Source: Takakia lepidozioides (Eukaryota; Streptophyta; Takakiopsida; Takakiales; Takakiaceae). From it: a stretch of DNA of 60,000 nt. Location of the stretch: assembly GCA_030704615.1 (NCBI GenBank), contig CM060733.1, positions 62,374,001-62,434,000 on the forward strand. The letters are read 5' to 3'. The notes below the pieces were generated by a model. It did no database searches. It had not been told where the DNA came from and worked only from the letters and a program-made list of their open reading frames with translations. This document shows positions 9,659-22,219 of this stretch, piece after piece. Made by a program: the position numbers and the translations under genes. Within the stretch, counting starts at the first letter, position 1; every line of letters starts with the position of its first letter.

Positions 9659-11896
9659 ATGTATAGTGCAGGTGGCGAACAGATGCGTAGGCGTAGAATA
9701 GATGACCGTCTATGGCGAATGGAAGAAGCTTATGCCACAAGGAATGGGCATACAAAAATGCTATGCAACTGCGATGAGTGTCATGGAGGAAAAGTACTGT
9801 TGTTGGAAACAGTGAGGAATCATTACGTCCTCGTGGTCAACGCGAATTCACACTGAGGGCAGTGTTGATGTGGTCAATCCATGACTACCCTGCATATGGC
9901 TTGCTCTCAGGTCAAGTGACGAAAGGTTATGCTGGTTGTCCAGCTTGTGGACCCGGGGTGACTTCACAGCAGTTACACACATGTGCAAAAATTGTTGGAA
10001 CTTGGCTGAAAATATTATTAAAACTATCTTTGGTGAGAAAGACACATTGAAAGTTCGCCGTGATTTGGAGCTACTTGGGATGCGCCCGGAATTGTGGCTA
10101 CAACGTGATCCTGACAGAGCAGATACGTTAATTATGCCTCTTGCCCCTTATGTCCTCACTGAGGCTGAGTTACAAGTCTTTCTGGAGATTGTGCAGAACT
10201 TGAAAGTGCCAACAGGCTACGCATCAGCTTTCAAAAAGCATGTGGTGAAGAAGAAGTTGTCAGGCATGAAATCATATGACTATCATTGCTCATGCAGCAA
10301 ATTATACCGCTTGTTATCCGTGGGCTCATGCCAAGTGGTCCTCGAAGGGCCATTTTGCGAGTATGTCGTGTATTTAAGAAGTTGTGTGCAAAAGTGGTGA
10401 ATCCTGTAGAGTATGAGGAATTGAGAACTGAAGCAGTTCTCACTCTGTGTCTTATAGAGATTTTTTGATGTGATGACACATCTGGTTGTTCACCTAGTGG
10501 ATGAGTTGTACTTATGCGGGCCCGTAGCATCTCGTTGGATGTACCCCATGGAGCGGGCAATGAAAGATACGAAGGGCTACGTAAGAAACATGGCAAGGCC
10601 CAAGGGGAGCATGGCAGAAGGATACCAATTTGAAGAAGCATTGGGTTTTTGCACAGAGTATATGGCAGGATTTGATGGAAGTGTACGAAGGGTGTGGGAT
10701 GCAGATGAGGCAGAATCTGTGGAACGTGAAGTTGTGGAAGGAAGTTCTAAAGCTCAAAAATTGAATGACCTATGTGATATTGTACATGAGTACATCATTC
10801 AGAACCATCCTCGTCTATCAGTCATGTTGGGGTAAGAAATCTACTTCATTGACATTCAGATTTCCAAGTTTTAGTCATTTATCATTATTTGGCATATGGC
10901 GTCTTTTCAAATCTCCCACGCCACCTCTGTCAATCTCCTGGCTGACCCTCGGATTGTGACATGACATATGAAGCAGAGTCCACACGGATAGAAGCCAGAC
11001 GACGCTTGTTTCGTGAGGAGCAAGGGCTGGAAGGCATGAGCAATCCCACGGCAATTCAGTACCCTCCTGATTTGCATCCTTGTCCTCCATTTGCTGTTTG
11101 GCTCCCTCAAGGTGTACGGGATCATCTCTCAATTCAATCAGATGGGCTTGATCCTACAACACGTGAGAAATTACTAGATCTTTCAAGGCCTCCATCATTT
11201 ACTGCCCTGTCATTCAAGAGTATGACAGCGTATGGTAACCATTACAGGGTTACATCCCCCGGCATGAACACAACAAGTATGGTGTCTTTTGATTGTGGAG
11301 TCTCATCTGTTTTCCAGCACCAGCCCATTACCAACAATTCAGGCAATGACATGGAGGAACCTACAAGATATGTGGGTCTTATAAGGGAGATTCTGCAAAT
11401 TGACTATGGTCAAACACAGCCTATAGTGTTTTTGTGTTCGTGGGTACGGGCGAGTCGCGTGGGTCGTCAACCTATATCAATGAAGCAGGATGATGCTGGC
11501 TTCACACTTGTCAATTTTAACCGTATGCTTCTACCTTCTGAGCAACCATTTGTGTTTCATGGCCAGGTTGATCAAGTGTTTTTTTCTGATTGTGTGAAGG
11601 AGCCGTGGTGGAAAGTCATCCTGGAGAAGAGCCCCCGAGCACGTAGAGTGGTCTGCGACATATCAATTGATAATGATGATGTGACGGAAGTGGAAGGATT
11701 GTTAGCCCCACAAAGACTAGAGGAGATGTGGTTACTGATGGCCCAACATGCAGCCGAGCGGTACCGGTTACTCCAGAGCAGGTGGCCTCCTTGTACCTCC
11801 GAGCACCCCGTATACGTGGTGATGATGTTTAGCCAACCCTTGGAGAAGATGAAGTCTGTGATGAAGACAGTGATACATGTAGTGACCCAGACATAG
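9659..11896 (+). pseudogene. Tnp2-type CACTA transposase, centre deleted and frameshifted
   Basis: The first ~65 codons (9659-9853) look like the transposase-associated N-terminal domain with CNCDECHGG. The sequence then jumps to EFTLRAVLMWSIHDYPAYG (about 9840-9905), which lies late in the Tnp2 family domain, so the central part with most catalytic acidic residues is absent. The C-terminal half follows in changing frames: 9936-10270, 10286-10465 (IIPLVIRGLMPSGPR) and 10470-10835 (THLVVHLVDEL, YPMERAMK), which are typical of the DUF4218-like part. From 10961 to 11896 comes a DUF4216-like C-terminus (YVGLIREILQIDYG, GFTLVNFNRM). There is a shift at about 10275, loss of several codons at about 10465, and a possible intron at 10832-10960. 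It cannot encode an active transposase as it stands. Confidence 0.7.
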
Positions 11897-12286
11897 ATGA
11901 GGATGATGAAGATTAGATATGCGCGATTTGTGCACTCCAGTTATAGACCATGCATGATAGTTTAAGGTGGTAACACTCCTTTCGCATTCCCATTAAGATA
12001 TCATGCTTGGACACTGGATTTTATGATCAATTATGGAGTGCTTTCCTTTCAGCACCCTTTATTCATTTGTTGTTGCAATTGGCTTTGGACCAACCCGTGC
12101 TGGTACCATTGCCATGGGTTCTGCCTGCAATGTTTTCTTGCCATGGATTCGGCACACGCCACGAAAGGCCACCCAGACCATCCTCTGGAAATGCTCCAAT
12201 GTTGTTTCAAACATCTCCACATTGCAATGGATACAACACTGACATTAGATGAGTGAAAGTGAGACTAGACCTCCAGCCAGCCGGCT

Positions 12287-13308
12287 TTCGTTGGCCACGG
12301 GCTGCCCAGTGATACCCCGTGGTACCACTCCCACGAGCCTTCACGGCCCGCCATCCCCACGATCTGGTCACCGTGCCCACCCGTTGTGTCCGCACCACGA
12401 CTTCCAACGGTCACAGTCAACCATCACGACCTGGGCTCGTGGAATCTCGTGATACCGCCCCAACGACCCATCACGCCCACTATTCCCTGCGTTCCGTGGA
12501 ACTCCCAACGAGTTGTCATACGTTCCCGGGCATTCCCACGCGTTCCCGAGCTCTTCCTGAGCTGGGGTTTGCTCCTGCACCTGCTGCCGGCAAGCTATGG
12601 CTTCTGCGGAGCCATCAGCCCCGTTGCCCTGCACTCCTAAGCTCTCACGGCCCACTAGAAGCGCCCCTAGCTCAACAAGCAAGCCATATGCTGCCCAATA
12701 AGCTCCCTTTTCTCCATGAAGCTTACAAAAACAAATCTGAAAATACACACCTTTACAAGCTTGGTGCACTTGCACTTCTCATGCATCTCCCTTGGCTCTA
12801 GGGCGCCTCGTTGCTGCCCTTCCAGCCCCGCTCTTGCCACTCCAAGAGCCCTTACACGGCTGAGTTTCAGATTAAAACTCCAACTCAGCACATGCTTCAC
12901 AAGTGCACTGATTTGCACACAAGAGGGACCAGCCCCCTCTCTTCACTCATACCTCTTCATGAGCTTGGAGCTGAAGCTCCCAACGGGCTGCAATGCATCT
13001 CCTCGCAGCTCCACCATTCGGCTGCTCTTCATCTACCCGCAACAACTGATTTCGGGCAGAAATACTTGGAGCTGATCATGTCATCTCCAACCTGCAACAT
13101 GTTAGCTTCCATGCGCAGCCCACGATTCTGCAACTCCTTAACTCGGCTTGTAGCTGAAGAAGACGACCACCAGTTTGCCCACTCGTGGCCAACATCTCCT
13201 CCGCTTCACACTAGAAGCCCAAACTTGGTTGCCATAGCGTTGAGCTATGCAACGCCGCTCTTCAACATAGGCTACTCGCCTCTCTATCCATTTCAAACCT
13301 GCAACTCA
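12287..13308 (-). repeat. Long direct repeat, left copy (probable LTR)
   Basis: This ~1.02-kb block matches 19437-20426 in the same orientation with scattered substitutions and small indels, for example near 12440-12540. Both begin at CGTTGGCCACGGGCTGCCC and end near CCTGCAAC. They enclose a gypsy pol on the minus strand, so a long terminal repeat pair is the simplest reading. This would be the 3' LTR in element orientation. Clear TG...CA ends, a primer-binding site and a target duplication were not found, so the LTR call is provisional. Plus-strand ORFs inside it are probably fortuitous. Confidence 0.6.
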
Positions 13309-13357
13309 TAAGCATGGCCTGATGTGGGTCTTCATGGGAACCCTGTTGGTGGTCACC

Positions 13358-14782
13358 CTATTTCTCCACAGTGTGATGTTTCACCAACCATTCAGGCCAC
13401 GTTCCCACAAGATCTTCATCTTGAAGGACCTCGTTCTCCACAGGTACTGCAATGCCCCTACCTTCTACCTCTGGAACCTCCTCCACAGGTTCGGGCATCA
13501 CATGCATAGTAGGGATTTCCTCGGTCAAACTCTGCATCTTTGGCACCACTGGTTCCTTGACCAAGCCAAAGTTTTCATAGAGAAGGTCCCCCTTCTCAAC
13601 TTCTGCCACTACCTGTTCTGTAGTGGGAATGTCCAGCCCTTCTCCTTCCAGAGCAATAGGCTCTGGTGTAACAACATGTACTATCTGAGTGACCCCTGGA
13701 ACAATTGAGTCAACTGGCTGTGGTGGCTATGGTACGGAGGTAACTTCTTCCTCCCTCTCCACAGGCCGTGCTTCCAGTAACAACAACCCTCTATGCTACT
13801 GTTCCCCATCTTGTACAAGAACTATGGAAACATCATCTTGTGGTTTCCTTGAAGCTAGTGGATCTGCCACAGTCGTATCCCGCTTCTGCCTCTTGGACTG
13901 ATGCTGCCCCTCCAACCCAGTTTCACCATGTGAAGAGCCCTGCTCCTCAATTGCAGTGGTTGCTGTCTCAAACACTCCCATCTCCTTGCGTTCACGCACA
14001 TCAAGCAAACAAGAGTCAAGAATAATTTGCGCAATGACTGGCCCAGACACAATGATCGGAGACTTAGCAACAATGCCCTGTAACTGCTTCATCTCTTCCA
14101 CCAGACCATTGTACATTAACTCCGCCCAAGCTACATCCTCTCCCCTCAAAGCTTTCAGTATCTCCTGTGTGAATGATCTGCTCAAGTACTGTTGGTTTTG
14201 TTTCATGGCAAACAGAACGTTCAGTATTTGGCCAACTTCCCTTAGCCCTGGGTACTCGGCCTTGGTGCAAGTGTATCCTTGAGTTTTAAAGAAACTCCCT
14301 TCTTGGAACAAATTGACCATTTGCAATCTTGCCCTGTGTTCATCCACATTCACATGCCCAGATGGCAATTCAAACAGTTGCTGCAAGTACTGGGGAGTAA
14401 TCTCTATATCTACTCCCCTCACCTGTGTAACTCCTGTCCTAGGCTCAAAGTTCTGAATGAATTGAATCATATACTTCCGATGATGCAGGACCATTCTTTG
14501 CGTAGCAGCCCTTCCAATCGCAACTCCTTCAGTAATTGCCTGTGGTGTAGCAATAGTTTGTTTTTGCAAAATCGTGGTGCTCTTCACCCTGATATCCTCC
14601 ATTCCCCTAACTCTCTTCATCCCAGACAAACAGGAAGGCCTTGTTTGAAACAGCTGTAGGAAAGCTTGCAGGGTGTAGAGCATAAAGGTATGGTTGGCAC
14701 AGAAAGGAACGGGTAAGTGCGTGTAAGTCTGTGGGGCTTGCAGATAATGCGTGAGAGAGAATGTATTTTCCCCCCCGTCCAT
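13358..14782 (-). CDS. Extra ORF downstream of gypsy integrase, function not recognised
   Basis: The main open frame is 14782 to 13796 (328 codons, GTG or internal ATG start uncertain). It includes VRGVDIEITPQYLQQLFELP, KAEYPGLREVGQILNVLFA and a Lys/Arg/Gln-rich tail (SKRQKRD). The motif with a short beta-strand, ITPQYLQQLFELPSG, recalls the 'putative plant transposon protein' or plant-mobile-domain style proteins found in plant retroelements and transposons, but the match is only by eye. The frame after its stop (13795-13358) still has Glu/Pro/Val-rich coding character with broken continuity. It lies after the integrase and before the downstream repeat, where some plant gypsy elements carry an additional ORF. 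It is not an envelope gene as far as can be seen. Confidence 0.45.
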
Positions 14783-14969
14783 CCTTGTGCCACTGCGTGA
14801 GAAGTAATGCTAGCGTGTAGTCTGTAATATCCGCCATAGCTACAAAGCTATAGCTTTGATTGCTCCCCCCGTCGAGACGCTGGTTAATCCAAGCCACCCC
14901 GACTCTTTCGCTCAGAACTTTTCTATTTTCTTGTTCTTGTTTCTTGGAGGGAACCACCTGCATGAAATT

Positions 14970-15637
14970 CTCGCTCCTGATTGGCTGTTGCCTCCTTGGA
15001 TAACTTCTTAATTTTACCCCCCTTAGTGGACATTCCCACCTGAAATGTCCACTAGGATATCACATGTGGCAAAGGCCCCCCTTTGTTGTACACATAAAGG
15101 ATTACGTTACCTTTGCCCTGAATGCATTAATGGGCCCACAATTAGTTTTGGCTGACGTACCGGGTAGGTACTTTGACGGCCCAATTTGTCCTCTTGCATG
15201 ATGACACCCACTTTTGCAATATATGCACCGCGGTGTGCTTCGCCCCAGTGGCCACCTGTTCGCTTTTAAACATGCCCCCGTCTTCCCCTGTCCGCGTGGC
15301 ACATTCTCCGAGTTTCACTTCCAAGCTGTCTTTTCACTTGCCGACCACTTTTCAGACGTTAACCCGCGTTCACCTGTCACTGACCCTATGGACTGTGCAA
15401 CCTGCGTAGGCTGTGTTGCTGTGCCAGGCTGTGCCAAACTGTGGTAAACTGTGTAGCTGTATGATGGGCTGTGATAATTGTGCGAACACCCGTGTTCTCC
15501 GCTCAGGCCATACACATTCAGCTCTACGACAAGTGCTTCATGCTCCGTTGGTATTACCGATGCAGCCCGTGACTATTTCTGTGTTTCAATATGCAAATCA
15601 TGCTGCAATGGTTTGTCATGGATACCACTCTATCCCT
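14970..15637 (-). repeat. Non-coding spacer between integrase and extra ORF with CACAGCC motifs
   Basis: On the minus strand this stretch has several CACAGCCT/CACAGTTT units (about 15395-15475) and a palindromic AGTGGACATT pair (TTAGTGGACATTCC and AATGTCCACTAGG near 15025-15055). The CACAGCC units resemble those at 28678-28775 on the plus strand, so both may come from one retroelement family's terminal or untranslated region. No gene was found. Confidence 0.4.
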
Positions 15638-18600
15638 TCAACTTATTGGCATTGACTCTTCTAGCATCTCTTTGTTAATGGTTTGTAACATGGCTGTGTT
15701 GTTATCATACATCTTCTGTATGACATAAGGTCCTTTCCATGGTGACTTAAGCTTAGAAGCCTTAATCTTCCCCTTCTTCTGCAACCACAGAACCAATTCA
15801 CCCGTCTTAAAAGTTTTCAGTTTACCTTCATCAAATTGATCCTTCCTCTTCATCTGAATTCTGGTCATGTTATCTGCTGCATCAGCACGTACTTCTTCTA
15901 CATGATATAATTCATGTTTCCTGACTTTAATTGAATCCTCCAATTCCATTCTCCTTCCTCATTCAGTTCTCATGGTAGGTAACAAGAACTCCACTGGAAG
16001 TAAAGCTTCCATACCATAAACTAATTGGAATGGTGTATACTTGGTTGTGACTTTATATGAAATTCTGTATGACCACAAAGCTGTCAGAAGCTTTGTATCC
16101 CAATCTGTTATGTTTGCATTGACTATCTTAGCCAAAAAGATAGTGCATAGTATTTTGTTTGTGGCCTCTGCCTGCCCATTACCCTGTGGGTAATAGGTTG
16201 TACTTTTCCTGTGCACAATCATGAACTCTTTAGTCAATAGTTCTATAATCTCGTTAATGAAGTGACTTCCCTGGTCACTAATAAATTCCAGGGGACAGCC
16301 AAATCTTGTGAGTATGTTCTCATACAGGAATCTTGTTGTGGACTTAGCTGTGTTGTCCCTCAGTGCCTTAGCTTCCACCCACTTTGTAATATAATCCATG
16401 GCTGTGATTATATACTTGTTCTGTGTATTTCTGGCTGGTGGGTTAATTGGTCCAACAAAGTCTAGTCCCCATTTCTGAAATGGTTCAGTAGGCATCGTAG
16501 GATGCAAAGCCATCTTCCCAGATCTCTGCAATGGTCCTAGCCTCTGACACTCATCACAACTCTTGCAATACTTGTGTACATCCTTGAACAAAGTAGGCCA
16601 CCAGTAACCTGCAAGTAGTATCTTTCTACTGGTAGTCTCTTCTCCAAAATGACCTCTAGCCACTCCTTTATGAACTTCCTCCAAAACTTCATTTACTTCA
16701 TGGTGGTACAAGCATCGTTTAAGAACTCCATCAGGTCCTAGCTTATACATTTTGCCACCTATCATAGTGTAAGGTAAAGCCTTGATAGCTATTCACTTCC
16801 TCTGCTCCTTCCCATAACTAGGTGGGCCCTGACCATGAGTAAGGTAGTAACTGATTGGCCACTGCCAATCTAACCAATCATATGCACTTCCTTGAATCTC
16901 CATTGCAAATAAACTCGCATCAGGTAATTGGTCTTCTATTCCCGTGGCGGGCTCTCCTGTTGTTAGGCGTGACAAGTGATCTGCCACAAGATGCAAACGG
17001 CCAGGCTTGTAAACAACTTCGAATTCAAACTCGTGCAGGATTATTAACCATCTTGCTATCATGCCACTTATCAAAGGCTTGTTCACCAGATAAATCAAAG
17101 CCTGATAATCCACATAAAACATGAACTTCCTTCCCAATAGGTAATGCCTGAATTTCTTGACTGCATAAACCATTGCCAATGCTTCTCTTTCAGTTGTGCT
17201 ATAGTTTATTTCAGCATTGTTCAACAACCTGCTAGCATAATACACAGGTGAATCTATGTTTCCTGTGATATTTTGGGCTAACACATCTCCCAATGCTTCT
17301 CCTGAGGCATCACAATGTACATGAAATACTACGTGCTAGTGAGGGTTAATTAGAACAGGTGTAGTTGTTACTGACAATGTAAGTTCCTCAAAAGCCTGTT
17401 GACATTCTGCTGTCCATGTAAACACTGCATCCTTCTTCAGAAGCTTACTCAAAGGTGTGGCCATCTGCGCATACCGTCTGACAAACCTTCTGTAGTAACT
17501 GGTTTGTCCAAGGAATCTCCTTAGACTTTTAACATTTCCTGGTGGTGGTGATGCTTTAATGGCCTCCGTCTTTCTGGGGTCCACAAGTAATCCTTTCTTA
17601 CACACAATATGTCCCAGAAGTACCCCTGAGTTCACACAGAAAGTACATTTTTCTGGATTCAGACCCAGACCTCTCATCCTGCATCTGGCCAAGCATAACT
17701 CCAATTTATGCAAGTGCTCATTCTTAGAACTATACACACTGAAATCATCTAAGAACACTTGCATGAAATCATCCAGATACTCATGGAAGGATTTGTTTAT
17801 CACTCTCTGAAATGTTGCTGGTGCATTACAAAGTCCAAAAGGCATGACTTTGTATGCATAAGCACCCCAGTCTGTGATGAAAGCTGTCTTTCCCTGGTCT
17901 TCTTCTGCCACTTGTACTTAGTTATACCCACTGAAGCCATCCATGAATGAGTACATCTCATGGCCAGCCACAGTGTCCAATACAGCCTCTGTGAATGGCA
18001 AGGGAAATGGATCTTTTTTTGTACAAGCATTCAGCTTTCTACAATTCACACAAACTCTCAGTTTACCATTCTTCTTGGGAACTATCACAATGGGTGACAA
18101 CCATGTTGTATACTCTATTGGGTATATGAACTTAGCCTCAACCAGCTTCTTGATCTCTTCCCCAACCTTCTGTGCATAGTTAGGATTCATCCTGTATCTA
18201 GCCTGTTTGATTGGTACCGACCCTGGTTCCAATTCAATCTTATGCTGGCAAATCTCAGGTGGTATCCCTTTCAGATCCTCATAGCTCCAAGAAAATACAT
18301 CTCTGTATTTGATAAACAGGCTCTTAGCTTCCTCAAAGAATTCTGGCTCCAAGTCAGCCCCTACTTTCACCATTCTTGGTTCCTCTTCAGTTCCCACATT
18401 CACGTCTCTCACTTGCTCTTCAGCTGTGATTGTCCATCCAGCCACTACTTCATCCTGTAAACTCACAGTGGCTGGTTCTTCTAGGATTTCCATTTCTCCC
18501 TCTCTCTCCTCATAGAAATGTGGTGGGTAACTACTTGTTTCACCCTCAATTGGTGTTGCCGTTACTGCACCACAACAGATACCTTTAAAACAACTCAGAC

Positions 18601-18760
18601 CTCCCAGTGGCATTTCTGCAATCTGCTCCCACTCTACCCACACAAAACTAGCATGGCGCACAATCAAGCATGCAAGTGTGGAGGGGATCCAAACACAAGA
18701 ATGAAAACAACAACTCCCCCACACCAAAAATCTCTCCACAATGTCACTCCTGCAACCCAA
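15638..18760 (-). pseudogene. Ty3/gypsy pol: reverse transcriptase, RNase H, integrase, with four in-frame stops
   Basis: Reading right to left: a linker (18760-18330); RT with WLSPIVIVPKKNGKLRVCV (about 18110-18055), KVMPFGLCNAPATFQR and FLDDFSVYS (the usual YxDD is replaced by FLDD); RNase H with HCDASGEALG and YSTTEREALAMVYAV (17300-17150); a zinc-type H-H-C-C region with HHEVNEVLEEVHKGVARGHFG and CKSCDECQR (16700-16550); the integrase core with FVGPIN, YITKWVEA, EFISDQGSHF and YYPQGNGQAEATNK; and a C-terminal tail. The frame is kept through about 3.1 kb, broken only by stops at about 17920 (TAA), 17339 (TAG), 16791 (TGA) and 15957 (TGA). Gag and protease are not evident upstream. This is probably a Tat/Athila-like or related plant gypsy lineage, but the lineage is not settled. 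Confidence 0.85.
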
Positions 18761-19436
18761 CCCAAACCCGGACTGACTCTTGCCTCCACCTACGGAAAGG
18801 TCTCGGCCTACAGAGAAGGTGGAAAGCTACGAGGAAGGGAAGCTAAAGCAATGCCTATCCCCAGCACGCTCTCGTCCCAACACCCTCTTTTTTCCTCTCT
18901 TCTCTCACTTGCATGACCATGAGAGCATCATGTAGACACTCCTCAAACCGCCCTCCACGAACTCATGAAACTTGGCCTCCAAGGCCCCATGCAAGCCTCC
19001 ACAGGGTCTGCCAGTGCCTCCTTACGTCCACCCGTCATTCCTCATAATGGAACCACCTCAGGAAACCACGCCATTCACTGAAGGTTCAAAAATGGAGCAA
19101 ATAGAGGTACGTATAGGCCCCAACAACATTCTGTCCAAAGGAATTACCTGCAGGCTGGTCTCCCCCATAGTTAAGAACTGGGCTGAAAACCCGAAAAGAT
19201 TACCTTTAGGGAAGTAATCCCCTTTGTTAAAATGCGAAAGGGAGGCAATTCTGACTTTTCTGCCGGATCAGCTAGCTCAAAACCGTTGTTCTTCAGAGCC
19301 CAGCCTCCCCATCAAGGTCCCACGAAACGAGTGAATTTATTATTTTTATTTTTATTTTTATTATTTTTTCCACTCTTCATGTTCGCGGCCTTCTGTGGCT
19401 CTAACCGCCACTACTCCTCACGGCCCGCCCTAGGCG
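18761..19436. other. Stretch between pol and right repeat without recognised gene
   Basis: This is where a minus-strand gypsy element would be expected to carry gag and protease. Only short open frames were seen and no CCHC knuckle or DTG protease motif. A TTATTTTTATTTTT run lies at about 19338-19370. The space is too small for a full gag-protease, so a deletion is likely. Confidence 0.45.
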
Positions 19437-20426
19437 CTCGTTGGCCACGGGCTGCCCAGTGATACCCCGTGGTACCACTCCCACGAGCCTTCACGGCCCG
19501 CCATCCCTACGATCTGGTCACCGTGCCCACCCGTTGTGTCCGCACCACGATTCCCAACGGTCACGGTCAACCATCACGACCCGGGCTCGTGGTACTGCCC
19601 CAACGGTCTATCATGGCCACTATTCCCTGCGTTCCCTGGAACTCCCAACGAGTTCCCATGCGTTCCCGAGCTCTCCCCGAGCTGGGGTTTGCTCCAGCAC
19701 CTGCTGCCGACAAGCTATGGCTTCTGCGGAGCCATCAGCCCCGTCGCCCTGCACTCCTGAGCTCTCACGGCCCACTAGAAGCGCCCCCAACTCAACAAGC
19801 AAGCTATATGCTGCCCAACAAGCTCCCTTTCTTCATGAAGCTCACAAAAACAAATCTGAAAATACACACATTTACAAACTTGGTGCACCTCCACTTCTCA
19901 TGCATATCCCCTGGCTCTAGGGCGCCTCGTTGTTGCCCTTCCAGCCCCGCTCTTGCCACTCCAAGAGCCCTTACATTGCTGAGTTTCAGATTGAAACTCC
20001 AACTCAGCACATGCTTCACAAGTGCACTGATTTGCACACAAGAGGGAGTAGCCCCCTCTCTTCACTCATACCTCTTCATGAGCTTGGAGCTGAAGCTCCC
20101 AACGGGCTGCGATGCATCCCCTTGCAGCTCCACCATTCGGCTGCTCCTCATCTACCCGCAACAACTAGTTTCGGGCAGAAATACCTGGAGCTGATCATAT
20201 GATCTCCAACCTACAACACGCTAGTTTCCCATGCGCAGCCCACATTTCTGCAGCTCCTGAACTCGGCCTGCAGCTGAAGAAGACGACCACCAGTTTGCCC
20301 ACTCGTGGCCAACATCTCCTCCGCTTCACACTAGAAGCCCAAACTTGGTTGCCATAGCGTTGAGCTATGCAACGCCGCTCTTCAACATAGGCTACCCGCC
20401 TCTCTATCCATGGCAAACCTGCAACC
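19437..20426 (-). repeat. Long direct repeat, right copy (probable LTR)
   Basis: This is the partner of 12287-13308 and has the same start and end sequences. It lacks about 25 bp present near 12440 in the left copy and differs at many single positions, so the pair is not recent. In the orientation of pol it would be the 5' LTR. The next 450 bp (20427-20890) are not shared with the left copy. Confidence 0.6.
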
Positions 20427-21107
20427 TGTTCGCCTTTGCACTCTATCCGCTTTGGATAGGCTCATGCGTGGCTCCCTGCACTCTAGGCTGAATCGTTTCT
20501 CACGATCTGAAAACACAAGTGCTACAACTAACTCAAACCTGGTACTCACAGACTCGAGCTGATCTTTCTCGAGTGATAAGGAAATGAATGATACAAGCAC
20601 ACAAGCTCTCTCAAACTCACATGCTTGCACATGAAAACATCACTCATATATTAAGTCGAGCCAAGTGCACCCCACGCCATGGGGAATCCACACTACGGCG
20701 CCATAGCTAGACACGGTGAGGCTCAACTCGAGAAAGATGAGCCCACCGCGATCTGCCGTGAAGATAACAACGCCAGGTGCCCAAACATGTATTGGCCCCT
20801 GGATTGACGCTTGGGTCAATCCCAAATGTCAATATATAAAAGCTAGCTATTTCCTAGCTACTTCACACTAGTGGTAAAATAACTTGACATGTTTTTTGCC
20901 TGGTTTTGTATTTGGGGATGGGAGACCTTACAGTTCCATTTCTCTGATTTAGCATATACACAATTGAGCAAGCATGAATCGAGGGTGAGGACGGTGCGAC
21001 ACATGAATAAGATGGAAGATGGAAAGATGGAAATATATTTACAGGAAATGAGTTGAAAATCTCACAAGGGTTCAGTAGGCTGACCCTGGGACCTACATGG
21101 ACTAGGA
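20427..21107. other. Non-coding stretch, weak dispersed repeat
   Basis: The part from about 20560 to 20890 has the same ordered landmarks as 40670-41000 (GTGATAA, AAGTCRAGCCAAG, CTCAACTMSRAGAARATGAGCCC). It also has a CTAGCTATTT/AAATAGCTAG-like inverted pair near 20840-20865. No gene was recognised. Confidence 0.4.
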
Positions 21108-22188
21108 CTAGTCATCCTCATCTTCATCCTCATCCTCAGTGAAGGACTCAGAGCTATCCGATGAGCCTGATGACTCCGCGCCCTTTGCCAGAGCACGTAA
21201 ATGAGGCGGCGTTCCCCTAAGTCCCACAGAGCTCTCATCCAATCCTTGGCCATGACCCTCGACCTCATCCATACTAGTGCCCTGTAGTGCACTCATCCCC
21301 TCTGTGTTGGCCATGTTCTTCAGGAGGGATTGTCAACCATGCTCCTTGGCGTAGTTGTACTCTACCGGAGATGGCTTCCTCTCAAACGCGCGTTGCTACA
21401 CATGCCACAAATTAAAGTCAGTTCTTCGCGATGATGGAGCCAGAAAGAAGACATAACAAAATCCATAGGGAAGTACGACTTACAAATTGCAAGATAAAAC
21501 CCTTGGATCCGCCGGTGCCCCACTTGTGTGTGGATTCGTGCTTGTCAAGGCGGACTGTTGTTGCTTCGCGTGCCCGGTCAAATTTGGCCTTGTTTGCGGC
21601 ATCAGTCTCTCCCGCAATGAGTGCATCCCACGATACCTATGCACCCCCCCCCCCCCCTCCAACAATTAGTGAATTACACACATACGTTGCATCGAATCCA
21701 CCTCATTAATGCACATGCGACAAATGGAAGGTGACATGATTCAGGATTTGCCAACCTGTGTAATTCCATAAGGTGGTTTGGGTATGGCTCCCTTTTCCAT
21801 TGCCCTCGGAATGATCTGTCTGGCACGGTACCTCCTGTCCTTCAAGTTTCGCCCCACCATCTCCATCACCCTTGTGTCACTCCAATTACCCGGAAACCGG
21901 CGGTCTAACTCACAGGCATACGCCCGCGTGCTGATCAGCCCACTCGATGTGCAAAGGGAACCACCTCAATGCGAGTTCGAAGGCTGGCTTCTTCATAGCC
22001 TCCCAGAACGCACCGCAGGGGTCACCATGGCGATTCACCTCCACCGGTGGCACCACGATCTTTGCCAACTCCACGTCCTATATCGCCAAGGCCATCCCAC
22101 CCTCTCCCTTCTTTGTAGCCTCCTTCCCCTGCTCCTTTGTTACCCCACTGCCCTCCCCCACATGCACACTCACCCCTTCCTCTCCATG

Positions 22189-22219
<31 letters not shown>

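Noticed and set aside
12319-13311. Protein-coding genes in the plus-strand ORFs of the ~1-kb repeats (also 19469-20194)
   Set aside because: The sequence is repeated, frames overlap on several strands, and no domain is seen; the frames shift between the copies.
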